Assembly: GCA_020912385.1 (NCBI GenBank)
Contig: CP087219.1
Coordinates: 62,001 to 126,000 of the forward strand
From: Neofusicoccum parvum
Lineage: Eukaryota; Ascomycota; Dothideomycetes; Botryosphaeriales; Botryosphaeriaceae
DNA length: 64,000 bases
Direction: 5' to 3'
Within the stretch, counting starts at the first letter, position 1. Every line of letters begins with the position of its first letter. Made by a program: the position numbers and the translations under genes. Positions 32,801 to 43,165 of the stretch are shown one piece after another. The notes under the pieces were generated by a model. The model ran no database searches. It was given only the letters and a program-made list of their open reading frames with translations, and was not told the DNA's origin.

Positions 32801-33336
32801 GGGACGGCGTTCAAGGGCGAGGCGGATGATTGGGTGAGCTCGTGGCTGATTTGAGACACCATGTCCTGTTGCTGTGGAGCCGCGATGATTGCATTGCAGC
32901 CGGCCATTTGGAGGAGCCGCGCGTGGGCCGGGGCAGTGAGCCGGGTGGATAGAAACAGGAGCGCCCAGCCCAGGCGACTGGCGGCAAGGATGGTGACAAT
33001 GACTTCAAAACTTGATGGCGCGAGCAGGGCGACAACAGGAGCACTGTTTCCCTCGGGATTCTATCGACAGTTAGCAAGAGATTCTCCTGGCTTTATTTTG
33101 CGGGCTGCACATACCGCCTGTGCCAGGCCTAGGCTCCTGTACTTTTCAGCCGCTGCATCAGCATATCGATCCAGGTCTTTAGCCGTGTGTTCCTCAAAGT
33201 CATCGATATCTGTCACGGGGTAGGCCACAAGGACAGGATTGTCTGGTCTTTCGGCCTGCCCTTTGATGAGTTCGTCGATGGTGTAGCATGCAGCCAGCGT
33301 TGTGGCTGTGTTGGTCACGGTAGTAGTGGCTGACAT
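29891..33336 (-). CDS. NRPS-like adenylate-forming reductase (A-T-R)
   Basis: Predicted 1071-aa protein with adenylation, carrier and thioester-reductase domains. It would activate a carboxylic acid and release it as an aldehyde or alcohol. Exons (minus strand) are 33336-33115, 33060-32288, 32232-31191, 31137-30409 and 30340-29891. Adenylation motifs are IIHSSGSTGFPK (A3), NYGSSETGA (A5), FRTRDLF (A7) and RTDKGTVVRQ (A10). The phosphopantetheine site is FAAGVDSLQT, near residue 630. The reductase opens LLTGATGGLGSQ and has the short-chain catalytic YGRSK. No condensation domain is present. Order and length match fungal carboxylate-reductase-like NRPS proteins, which serve secondary metabolism. 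The gene is divergent from a sugar-type MFS transporter across 504 bp, so the two may be co-regulated. The substrate cannot be inferred. Confidence 0.93.
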
Positions 33337-33840
33337 GGTGGATGAAGATGAAGCTGCACATCTTCGATGGGAGTGCTGGGTCAATAATATACGAGGACGG
33401 ACCGGCAAGCCGCGGCAGTGGTGCGAACAAGCTTTGCGGTTTCTTTTCCGACCACCGCGACCGGCGCAATAGGTATGCGGGGGCGCTTCCCAGCCGGGGC
33501 GCTCCCTGTGCTGGTTGGCGCGGAAATAAGAAATCCGCGGAGTCTCCGCGTGGGATCCAGACGTGGGGGAAGCTGGGCGCACGACCGGGGAAGAGTGCGG
33601 AGAACCTGGTCTAGTCTGTGTGATGCACTGCCTATCTTGTTTTCCTGATCAACCTAAAGGAGGGGTCTTACTGATGCTGACAGGGCGTCTGTGAAGGCCT
33701 TGTTGTCCAGCGATTCGCCCATTTTCTGTAGACTAATTAATGGTGGTCTATAAGAAGGGCCCGTCGTTTGATGCTTTTCTTTTCCGCGACTATCCTCGCG
33801 GGCTTTTTCGTCGTGTCCTACACAATCAATCACTTCAGTC
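33337..33840. promoter_or_regulatory. divergent promoter region, reductase / MFS transporter
   Basis: These 504 bp separate the two divergent ATGs. It holds one GTGGGG motif (33563-33568), the same motif that clusters in the dehydratase and SDR promoters. No TATA box is obvious. Confidence 0.5.
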
Positions 33841-35536
33841 ATGGCCCCACGGGCAAGAAGAGGCCACCATGGCAACTCCTTTCGGTCAATAATGATTGCA
33901 CTAGCTATCAGTATGGCTGGGTCAGTACACAACCGCGCCTGTGATCTCAGATGACCGTTCTGATGGCCCCAGAATGCTTTACGGTCTCGATACTGGCATC
34001 ATTGCCACCACCATAGCTCAAGCCTCATTCAAGCGCTACATGTATGGAGCTCTTACTGTCAACTCTTCCGTCAATGGTGGCATTGTGTCCGGCTATTATG
34101 CTGGTAGTGCACTTGGCAGTGCAGTTGCCTCCTGGAGTATGGACGGTATCAGTCGGCGTTGGAGTCTACTGCTGGGCTCGACGGTCAGCGTCATCGGGGC
34201 TGTGGTTCAGGCAGCTGCAATGAACCCAGCCATGATGATTGTGGGCCGCGCACTCTCTGGCTTCTCGACGGGCATGGTGTACTCTATTGCGCCCGTGTAC
34301 CTGTCGGAGGTATCGCCACCAGAGAATCGCGCCTTTTTGGTTGGCTTGAAAGGTCTTATGAACACACTTGGGTTCTTCCTTGCCAACTGGATCGGCTACG
34401 CGGGCAGCTTCGCAAAGGGAGATGTCCAATGGCGTGTTCCGCTCGCGACACAGGCTCCTCCGGCCATGTTGCTGATGGGCCTGACTCTTATATTGCCCTA
34501 CTCCCCCCGATGGCGTAAGTATCGTCCCTTCTCGACTATCAAGCACTCGGAGGACCTCAGTTAACCATCCTTCTATTAACAGTGATTCAACGCGAGCGTC
34601 ACGAGGATGCCCTGAAAGTCCTCCGCTACCTCCATGTCCACCGCGGCGAAGAGTGGATCATGTCTGAATACACCTCAATGCAGGGCCAGATTGCCTTTGA
34701 ATCCGAGATGCGTACCAAGAGCAGGTACCGCGACCTCTTTACAAGACGATACATCCGAAGGACTCTCTTGGGCTGTCTCATTGTCAATATGACCAAACTT
34801 TCCGGATCCAACATCATTCAGAACTACCAAAGCGTCATGTACAACGCACTTGGGTTCGAGGGTAAAACCGTCCTGCTGATCTCCGGCTTGTACGGTTTTA
34901 TGGCTGTGATTGGGCAGATTTTGAGCCTGTTTACGCTATCGGACAATTGGCCACGCAAAAGGACAGTCTGTGAGTGCTGCCCACTCCATATATCCACCGA
35001 CTGATCTAACTAAACAACACGCAGGCACCGGTTGTGCCGTCCTCACCGCGTGTCTTTGCATCCTGACAGCCCTAAGCAAGTTCTACCCAGACTCACACAA
35101 TCCGTCTGGCTCTCGTGCAGGCGTTGCATTCATCTTTCTATATGCCTTCTTCTACTCCTACTTCTTCAACACAGTCAACTGGGTTCTGGTTGCGGAAATC
35201 TTTCCTCTCCATCTACGAGCTCGCGGCAATGGGTTCGCAGTCTTCAGTCAGGCCGTCACCGCTATCTGGCTCAGCTACTCGGCCAGTGTTGCCTTTGACA
35301 AGATTTCATGGAAGTTCTACTTTGTGTTCATTGGATGCAACATGTTTGCTGGAACGGTCTACTACTTTTTCCTGCCGGAGACAAACTTGATGACACTCGA
35401 GCAGGTTGCAGCAGCATTTGGAGACGAGATTGCTGTTGAGGGGAAGCCAGAAAATCAAGAGACAAATGTGGAGAAGAACAAAGACGGCACGACCCATGTA
35501 GAGTGCGTGGAGGAGACTGGTGGAAACCGGGCATGA
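33841..35536 (+). CDS. MFS sugar-porter family transporter
   Basis: Predicted 506-aa proton-coupled transporter of the sugar-porter family at the plasma membrane. Exons are 33841-33920, 33973-34514, 34583-34969 and 35025-35536. The first exon encodes the N-terminus through IMIALAISMAG and splices to MLYGLDTGII, the family's first-helix motif. Others are YYAGSALGS, DGISRRWSLLLGS and ALSGFSTGMVYSIAPVYLSE. Further along are NYQSVMY, WVLVAEIFPLHLRARG and the end-of-domain FLPETNLMTLEQV. Twelve hydrophobic segments are visible. The tail is acidic and hydrophilic. It is divergent from the reductase and upstream of a sugar-acid dehydratase and SDR, so it may import a sugar or sugar acid. Substrate unknown. 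Confidence 0.9.
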
Positions 35537-36261
35537 GCGTTGGACTCATGGGAAATGCTGAATCTTTTATCACAATGAATGTCTTTCAGTCACGAATTTA
35601 TCTTCAATACATGCATAATTTCAAGTCTACCAAAACCACGTCGGAGTCATTCAATTTCGTCACTGGAGGACATGAGAGCCTGTTTATAATACATAGACTC
35701 CGATAGATACCCGTTCATCAACGATATCTCTAGTTCACATATCTGCTCTTGTGTTGTACGTTCTAGACGGAAAGTGGATGAGTGCAGCCACCGATGTTCC
35801 AAGAAGAAGGCGGGCCCGAGAAAGCCCCGTTCCTTCCCATCGCTTTGAATTTCCTCTACAGAACTGAATACCGCTGCTCCATACCCGTGCACATACTGAG
35901 CATTCGGCACTCCGCATTTCGATGTTCCATTCCCCGAACCGATGACGTCCAACGTGGGGGTCTCCACTTGCTCCACGCGCAGCAGTCTCACCCCACACTT
36001 TGAACGAGCATTGGTGGGAATACTGGATGGTCACGACAGCGTTGTGGGGAAGTCGGGGCAGCAAAGTGGGTAACCCCCACGCCGTCATCCCCCGCAGCAG
36101 CCACCACCGAGGCACCCATGCATGTTGCTGCAACGGTTCCGCAGCTGCTGGTACCCCGCCTCCATCTGTCTTCCTCCCACGGTTGGTTACTTTCCGGTCA
36201 CTACAACACTTGATCAGCTCATACCATTCAATCATCTATACTACCAGTCCACAATCAAACC
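35537..36261. other. intergenic region and dehydratase promoter
   Basis: No gene was seen. The 310 bp before the dehydratase contain four GTGGGG motifs, listed separately. Confidence 0.6.
35954..36080. promoter_or_regulatory. cluster of four GTGGGG motifs (CreA-like)
   Basis: GTGGGG occurs at 35954-35959 and 36044-36049 on plus, and as CCCCAC at 35991-35996 and 36075-36080. GTGGGG fits the SYGGRG consensus of the carbon-repressor CreA. Four hits in 127 bp just upstream of the dehydratase are far above chance. It may instead be a pathway-specific site. Confidence 0.5.
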
Positions 36262-37564
36262 ATGGCCAAGATAAAGACCGTTGAATACTTCCGTGTCAAG
36301 CCACGGTGGCTAATGGTCAAAATCACGGACGAGACTGGGCAGTATGGATGGGGGGAAGCAACGTTGGAAGGACACGATCTCGCGGTCGAGGGTGCTCTAG
36401 ATGAGATGATTGTCAGGCTCATTGGCATGGAAGCGAGGTTTGACAACGGCGGCATCAACCGCATACGGTAAAACTTTCACTGACACTATGCGTAGTAATA
36501 TCGAAAACATCTGGCAAAAGTTCTGGAGGCACGGTTTCTACCGCGGAGGCCCGGTTTTCATGTCTGCACTGTCCGGCATTGATATTGCACTATGGGATCT
36601 GAAGGGTGAGCCGGATTGTCTTGTCAGCGGGACTGCTTCTGATTTTCCACACAGGTCGTTCACTCAAGGTGCCAGTGTGGCAGCTACTCGGCGGTCAAGT
36701 GCGCAACAAAGTTCAAGTTTACGCGTGGATAGGCGGCGACCGCCCAGCCGACGTCGAGGTGGCAGCGTAAGCCACCTATTCTCCAACATGCCTCCATCCA
36801 TCCTCACACATCGCAGCAAAGCACGAATCGCACAGGGCCTCAAGTGCGTGAAGATGAACGCGACCGAAGACGTCAACTGGCTGGACAGCCCGTCCGCACT
36901 CGAAGCCACGGTGCAGCGCCTGAAAGCCGTCAAAGCGCTCGGGCTGGACGCGGGGCTAGACTTCCACGGGCGACTGCACAAGCCGATGGCGAAGCAGCTT
37001 GCCAAAGCGCTCGAGCCGCACCAGCCGCTGTTCATCGAGGAGCCGCTGCTGTGCGAGCACCCCGAGGCCATCAAGCAGCTGGCAGCGCACACGACGATCC
37101 CGATCGCGTTCGGCGAGCGCCTGTACACCCGCTGGGACGTCAAGCCCTTCCTCGAAGACGTGGACGTGCTGCAGCCGGACATCGCGCACGCGGGCGGCAT
37201 CTCGGAGACGAAGCGCATCGCCCAGATGGCCGAGGCGTACGACGTGGCGATTGCGCCGCACTGCCCGCTCGGGCCCGTGGCGTTCGCGGCCAGCTTGCAT
37301 GTTGCGTTGAGCACGCCGAATTTTGCGATTCTGGAGATGAGCTTGGGCATGCATTACAATGTCGAGGCGGGCGACATTGATCTGTTGACCTATTTGAAGG
37401 ATCCCAGTGTGTTTGACATCGAGGAGGGTTTCGTCAAGGCACCGACGGGGATTGGATTGGGGATTGAGATCGACGAGGAGATGGTGAGAAACATTGCTAA
37501 GGAGACAGCGCCCTGGCAATGCAAGGAGTTCTATGGCGTTGACGGTGGCATCCGGGAGTGGTGA
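36262..37564 (+). CDS. sugar-acid dehydratase (DgoD-like, enolase superfamily)
   Basis: Predicted 381-aa dehydratase of the mandelate racemase/galactonate dehydratase group; bacterial DgoD is 382 aa. It would convert a C5/C6 aldonic acid to its 2-keto-3-deoxy form in the cytosol. Exons are 36262-36437, 36496-36605, 36655-36766 and 36817-37564; donor 1 is a weak GTTTGA. Family blocks are [35 protein letters not shown] and [10 protein letters not shown]. Expected catalytic and metal residues are visible: D and H in LDFHGR, E in FIEEPLL, E in [10 protein letters not shown] and H in APHCPLGP. The next gene downstream is an SDR oxidoreductase. Galactonate, fuconate or a related acid are all possible; the DgoD-like residues favour galactonate-type substrates. 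Confidence 0.9.
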
Positions 37565-37925
37565 CCCACGGTTGGAAACTGTCGAATTGCATCAAACTGT
37601 CTCGCGAGTTGAAAATCATGCGCACATGCCATAAAGTCTTACTCCAATCTGTGCTGTTCACAATGCCGGTCTTGAGATCTTTCGACTGTTCCACTGAAAG
37701 ACAACCCGGCGTACATTACGGTCGCGCGTTGCCTCCAAACCCGCTGAACCTCCGAACGCCGCACATACCCAACGCTTTTCACGCCCTTCGCTCTCAAGCA
37801 CTTGCTCCATCTACTACCAGACTTGCAATTTTTCGCGCTACGTAAAGCATGCAGTGTCAAGGGCTTGCATTTCATCCGATCGTCTCGTCGGAGACCATTT
37901 TCTCTAGTCGGCTCTAACCGTTTCT
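37565..37925. other. convergent 3' intergenic region
   Basis: Spacer between the stop codons of the dehydratase and the SDR. Nothing else was seen. Confidence 0.5.
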
Positions 37926-38836
37926 CTACCTGCCCATCCAGCCACCGTCCACAGTAAGAATCTCTCCAGACACATACAAGCTCGCTGTGCTCGCTAGGAA
38001 AATTGTCGCGCCTTTGAAATCATCCGGGAGTCCCCACCTTCCCGCCGGAATCCTCGCGAGGATGCTAGCAGCACGCTCTTTGTCGTTAAGGAGAGCCTCA
38101 TTCATGTCTGTAGCGACATAGCCGGGAGCAATGGCATTGACATTGACCCCTTTGGATGCCCACTCATTCGACAAAGCTTTCGTCAATTGCGCCACGCCGC
38201 CTTTCGCAGCTGCATATGCTGGAACGGTGAGACCTCCTTGGAACGATACCAACGATGCGACGTTGATGATACTACCGCGGTGGCCTCGCGAATCGGGCTC
38301 TCGAGTCAACATATAGCGTCCGAAGTCCCTGCAGAGCGTGAAGACGGTTGAGAGATTGACTTGCAGCACCTGGAGACCCAGCTTCAGCATGTCCCCTCTT
38401 CAATTTTGAGGATGGGTCTGTTCCACTTACCTCGTCCCAATCGCTCTTGGGAAATACGTGGCTCGGATGCCTTCTCTGAATGCCAGCGCATGTCACGAGA
38501 ATATCAACATCGTGCTTTTGGGAGAGAACGCGTTCCGCAATGCCAGCAACCTCCTCGGCCGAAGACAGGTCTGCGGTCACGATCGTCGCTTTCCTTCCAA
38601 GTTCTTCGATGCTGGATTTTGTTGCAGTGTTCTTGTTGTCTCGCTATATCTCCGGATGATGCGTTAACAGACTATAGGAGAACTTGATTCGGAAGTCATA
38701 CTTGTATGAGAATAATGTCTGCTCCAGCCTCCGCCAGGGCTACTGCCATTGCTGCTCCTATGCCCCGAGTTCCACCTGTGACAGCAGCCGTCCGGCCCCT
38801 AAGAGAGAACAGGCCCTCGACATGTTGAGATGCCAT
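37926..38836 (-). CDS. short-chain dehydrogenase (KduD / sugar-acid dehydrogenase type)
   Basis: Predicted 263-aa classical SDR. Exons (minus strand) are 38836-38702, 38643-38431 and 38369-37926, with introns of 58 and 61 nt (GTATGA, GTAAGT). The N-terminus [20 protein letters not shown] leads to the cofactor loop [19 protein letters not shown] and the catalytic YAAAK follow, then [16 protein letters not shown] and the C-terminal [16 protein letters not shown]. This pattern is typical of 2-keto-3-deoxy-gluconate (KduD) and related sugar-acid dehydrogenases. It is convergent with the sugar-acid dehydratase, and their promoters share the GTGGGG motif. A dehydratase plus SDR pair recalls non-phosphorylative L-fucose or L-rhamnose routes, in which the SDR oxidises the 2-keto-3-deoxy acid. 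The precise substrate is inference. Confidence 0.88.
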
Positions 38837-39009
38837 CGTGGCGGTGTTCGAAGGCGTTGAGTGTTACTGACAGGCGGAAAGAATGCCTATGGAAAATCCA
38901 GCGTTTTACAGAATGCCCAGCGAAATCATCTCAAGGATTGTCAAGCTGCGGAGTGCAAGACGTTGATGACCTCGGCAATGCTTCAAGGGTGTTGAAATTC
39001 CCCACACAA

Positions 39010-39129
39010 GGTCGGTTCGGATAGTATTGAAGCATTCATCCAGATGGGATTGGCATTCCTCTCACTGCACATTTACGTCTGGATGAATGCTTCAGCTGCC
39101 CACGTGTTGCAACACTATCCGAACCGACC
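39010..39129. repeat. 120-bp interrupted inverted repeat
   Basis: The outer arms GGTCGGTTCGGATAGT (39010-39025) and ACTATCCGAACCGACC (39114-39129) are perfectly complementary over 16 bp. The inner arms TGAAGCATTCATCCAGA (39028-39044) and TCTGGATGAATGCTTCA (39078-39094) are perfect over 17 bp. They are separated by 2 nt on the left but 19 nt on the right, with a 33-nt loop. It looks like a fold-back element or a duplicated-inverted segment with an insertion in one arm. Confidence 0.75.
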
Positions 39130-39337
39130 CCGTAACGACGTGTCGCATCGCTCTGGTTGCAGGGCCAGACCTCAACCGAGACCCCCACGCCCCGGATTTC
39201 TATCGGAAACCGGGCTCGTGGGTACTCAGCAAGAATAATGCGCAGATGCTCTCGTTTTCCATGAAATGCGGAGAGCGACACGTCATATTCCAAAGATCTA
39301 CGCCGCACGCCATTTCTTCAAACGTAGCAAATGATTC

Positions 39338-39586
39338 GTGGGGGTTACGTTCGTGGAACATCCGCAGCTTCAATCACGATGATTTTTGCTCCGAAATCCG
39401 AGCGTGGGGGTCCTCTCCGCTTCCGCTGCAGCCTGTACTCCGATTTCGGGCAGGATTTCCTGACTTGAATTCAGGTGGGTCCGGAGTGTCAGCAATAACC
39501 AGGGTTCCAAGTGTGGGGGAGACAGCCACCCCCTCATCCGCCGGTTTCACGATGGCAAGAACACAAGTGGGGGTTGTCGTGTGGGG
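39338..39586 (+). promoter_or_regulatory. cluster of five GTGGGG motifs upstream of the SDR
   Basis: GTGGGG lies at 39338, 39404, 39513, 39567 and 39581 (starts), four of them as GTGGGGG. All are on the plus strand, 500-750 bp upstream of the SDR start. Chance would give about 0.1 in this length. The motif matches CreA SYGGRG and recurs in the dehydratase promoter. Confidence 0.5.
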
Positions 39587-39682
39587 ATTATTTGCACCTC
39601 TCTGGTTTTATCTCAACTTGAACGCTGATCGGCTTGTAGTCTTCTACGAGACCTCCGCATCGAGTATCCCGCCGACGGGATA

Positions 39683-40867
39683 CTACTTCGACTCGTTCCG
39701 CAACCTCAAATCAACACCCAGCAAGAGGGCGTACAGCGTCTCAGTAATGGGAGCCTTCACTCCGAGTTCCTTTGCTTTCTGCACCGGGTACCCCAAGATG
39801 ACCTCGACCTCCATCGGCTTCCCGTTCTTGCAGTCCGTCTGCATGCTGCTTCCGATGCCTGGCATGGCCAGAATCCTGTCCATCAAGCGGTCGATGAGCG
39901 AATAGTCGAGGCCGACGCCGCAGGCACGCGCGACATCAATCACCTCCTGCATCAGCTGCCGGGTGAGCGGTGTCGCGCCCGCGGAGGAGTCCAGCCAAGT
40001 CTTGGTGTCGAGCATGGTGAGCGTCGTCAGCGAATTCCACGCTGCGTTCCAGACCACCTTCTCCCAGCGCTGGACCTGCATGTCGTCGAGCACTTGGAAC
40101 TTGGTGCCGCCTTGCTTGAGCAGGTCTGCAAAGCGGTCCAGCTTCACTTGGTCATCCGCGCCCTGGGATTCTGCCGGATCTCTGAAAAGGCCGATTTGCA
40201 TGTCTTCGGACTTCGTGTGCGTGACAAACCCAGGCTCTGGCTGTCTCGCCCCGACCCAGGTCTGGGACTAATCAGTGGCTGTACTGCGGGTTTGGAAGCG
40301 GTTCTGACGCACCACGCAGGTAATGATGGTGCAAAGCGGAAAGACATTGCGGAAGGGTGGCTCGTTTCCAACACCGTTCTGTATGATGACTATTGTCGTT
40401 TTCCGTTGGTCGACGACCGAAACCAATGCTCTAGCCGTCTCATCTTGGTCTGTTGCTTTGTTCGCGCAGACAACGTAGTCGAAGGTTTTCCGAAGGTCTG
40501 CTGGAGACTTTGCCACTTTAAAGGTGTTAGCGAATTGTTTAACAATGGAGGAGGCTGTTTTACCTTCAAATGGGTGCACAACGTGCTTGCCATGGTTCTC
40601 GCTTTCGATGGTCAAACCCTTCAAGAACTCAGCTTTGCGGTGCCGCAAGCCATGTGCGGACAATCAGATATCAATACCTTCTCTTTCACCGCCGCGTAAT
40701 TCGATCTCGCCACAACGGTCAGGCGCACCTTGGGAGCCCGACTCAGGACGAAAGCGTAGAATGAGCCGATGCTGCGAGAGTGTTAAAATCAAGAAGACAA
40801 GGCATGGAACGAGACAAGCCACTCACGCCCCAAGACCATACAGAAGAACGTCAATGTGGTCATCCAT
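39683..40867 (-). CDS. ketopantoate-reductase-like (ApbA/PanE) oxidoreductase
   Basis: Predicted 323-aa NADPH-dependent 2-keto-acid reductase family protein. Exons (minus strand) are 40867-40827, 40771-40678, 40618-40564, 40515-40313 and 40261-39683, with introns of 48-59 nt. The N-terminus MDDHIDVLLYGLGAIGSFYA has the GxGxxG cofactor loop. Later blocks are GLTIESENHGKH, FDYVVCANKATDQ, VIIQNGVGNE, TWVGARQPEPGF and the C-terminal-domain helix VVWNAAWNSLTTL. The fourth intron has two possible acceptors (after TTAG or CCAG); the latter gives the family-like CVTWVGA. Fungal genomes hold several such paralogues besides true pantothenate biosynthesis. Next to sugar-acid genes it may reduce a keto-acid intermediate, but this is inference. 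Confidence 0.87.
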
Positions 40868-41233
40868 TGCTCGAGTGAAAGTCGATTGTCCCACAAAAAT
40901 TTAAAGAAGGCCACGAACTATTTATGTCTACCGCTTCAACCCCACGCGTGGCTCTGTAATGATTCGATTGCATGAGACGAGAGCGGCGGGGCCGCCTTCC
41001 GAAGCCCATCGCGGACGATAGTGGATCCTGGGGATCCCCGCCTTTGGTGGGGCAAGCCGTCATAGCTTAGACGCCATCCACCATCTTCGCCCGTCAGCTG
41101 ACCCGGCCACGACAGTGGTTTATCTTCGCATGGCCGAGGAACATGACAAGCCACACATACATACCCTCAACATCGCCGACGTGCAATCTCCGCCCGCAGC
41201 AGCTACTCACACCCACCACCCCTCCAACCCTCC
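40868..41233. other. intergenic region
   Basis: Promoter of the ketopantoate-reductase-like gene, with one GTGGGG at 41047-41052, and the 3' flank of the GMC gene, into which the 40-bp tandem repeat extends. Confidence 0.5.
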
Positions 41234-41302
41234 TTAATCACATCCGCCGCCTTCCCCGCCACTCCAACCCTCCTTGATCACATCCGCCGCCTTCTCCGCC
41301 AC
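41223..41302. repeat. 40-bp tandem duplication across the GMC stop codon
   Basis: Positions 41223-41262 and 41263-41302 are two copies of a 40-bp unit differing at two bases. The unit encodes the end of the GMC protein (AADVIKEGW). Because 40 is not a multiple of three, the second copy is read in another frame and meets the TAA at 41236-41234. Confidence 0.85.
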
Positions 41303-43165
41303 CGCATACACCGTCGCCATCACGCCCCCCACCGGCACCAACGGAAACACACTCGCATCCACGACCCTCAACCCCCTCGCGCCATGCACCCTCAACCCCG
41401 CATCCACCACCCCACCCAACCCCCTCGGCATCATCGCACACGTCCCCACCGGCTGCCACGCCGACCACGCGCGCGCCCGCACCACCTCCGCCGCCGCCTC
41501 CAGCCCCACCACCGGACTCGCCGCGGATGGAATCGTGCGGCCGCCGTCCTTGAGCAGGGCGCGCAGCGGCGCGCACCGCGCCGCCGCGTCGGCCAGCTGC
41601 GTGTGGCGCGCCAGCAGCGCGCGGTCGAGCGGGTGGCTGAGGTAGCGCGGGTCGATGCGCGGGGGGGCGGCGGGGCGGGGGGAGGCGATGTGGACGGCGC
41701 CGCGGGAGAGGGGGTGGGGCAGCGCGGCGGCGAGGGTGATGTAGTTGCCGGGCGTGGTCGGGGCGAGGAGGGTCTGCGTCGTCGGCGGCTGTGGGTCCGC
41801 GGGGACGTTGAGCTGGAGCGGGAGGAGGAGGAGCGTGCCGGTGGGGGTGGCGGGGTCGGCGAGGCGGGAGCGGAGGAGCGCGTGTTGCGGGGCGGAGGAG
41901 TGGAAGGCGGTGTAGGGCGCGTCGTCGAGGTGGGTGGTGAGGAGCGAGTCGAGTGCGTCGGGGCTCAGGGCGCTGGCGTCGGAGGTTGTGGGGAGGTACG
42001 CGGATGAGAGGAGCGTGCCGGCCATGGGGCCGCTGCGCGAGACTTGGTATTGTTGGAGTACGGTTTGGAGGATTGAAGGGTTGCGGAGACAGTCGCCAGA
42101 CATTTGGTTGTCCGCGATCTCGTAGCTGATGGAGGAGAATACGTGGTCCTGCAGATTTTGGCCCACGCCGGGGAGGTCTACAAGGAGAGGAATTCCGTGT
42201 TCACTGAGTATCTCTCGATTGCCGATTCCGCTGAGCTCAAGTAGTTGAGGAGACTTGATTGCGCCCGCTGCAAGGATGACTTCTCCTTCGGGTTTGACTT
42301 GGAAGACTTTGCGATCGCCGTCTTTGGTCAACACCTGCACGCCTGTTGCAGTCACAGAGCCATCGGGTCCAGACTCAAGATTGATCTTCTCAACAGTGGT
42401 CTCTGTTCGCACGTGCAGGTTGGGCCGTCCAATCACTGCATCGCTGAGGTAGGAAGATGCTGAGTACTCTCGGGTTTTGCTGGTTGGGTGGATAGAGACC
42501 GGGTTGGTAAAGGCGCCCAGCTTCTCACCACCAATAGGATCATCGGCGGTGTTGAATCCAAGCTCCTGGAAAGTCTGCATCCAGGCCTCGTGGAAGCTTG
42601 AATAGCCATCGGGGATGGTGACCTGGAGAGGGCCGGTTGTGCCTTGCAGCTTGTCCTCCATGTATTCATCCAACTTTAACTTCTTTTTTGTTATCTCAGA
42701 TGCTGGGTGGAAGGTATGAAACTTCCGAAGATAAGCATCCATGCTTTCTGCATCCCATCCAACGTTTCCTAACTCAGCCCAAGAATTGAAGTCGGCCCGG
42801 CTGGGGTAGAAGATTGCGGAGAAGTCCATGGCAGATGATCCACCCAGGACACGTCCACGTGGGTAAGCAATTTGACGCCCGTTTAAATGTTCCTTAACCA
42901 ATCAGCCTGACGGGTGTCTACTCCCGTCTCAGGACGGTAGACGTACCTGAGGCTCCGTCATGAAAGCCCAATCGTAATCGGGATCATCGTATAGCGAGGT
43001 CATCATGCCAGGTGTGTCGATCTTGGCATCACCTTTTCGGTTTGCACCTGCTTCGATAACCAGGACAGATTTGCTCTCGTCCTCAGTCAGGCGCGCGGCG
43101 ACAACAAGGCCTGCCGTGCCTCCGCCAACAACGATGAAATCATACTCCTCTCTTTCGGTAGCCAT
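41234..43165 (-). CDS. GMC-family FAD oxidoreductase with altered active-site motif
   Basis: Predicted 625-aa glucose-methanol-choline oxidoreductase. Exons (minus strand) are 43165-42947 and 42892-41234, with a 54-nt intron (GTACGT to TAAG). The FAD-binding N-terminus is YDFIVVGGGTAGLVVAARL, followed by GRVLGGSSAMDF (GMC signature 1), EVILAAGAIKSPQLLELSGI (signature 2) and LPGVGQNLQDH. In the C-terminal catalytic region the usual HPxGT motif reads WQPVGTCAMMP, so the histidine is glutamine. The later position that is normally His or Asn reads FPLVPVGGVMATVYAV, with glycine. Both general-base residues therefore seem lost, so activity may be changed or absent. The C-terminus is altered by a 40-bp tandem duplication. 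There is no signal peptide. The neighbours are a LaeA-like methyltransferase and sugar-acid genes. Confidence 0.9.

Larger units (their letters stand above)
38837..39682. other. intergenic region with inverted repeat and motif cluster
   Basis: No gene was called. It contains the 120-bp inverted repeat and the five-site GTGGGG cluster listed separately. It is the SDR promoter and the 3' flank of the ketopantoate-reductase-like gene. Confidence 0.55.
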
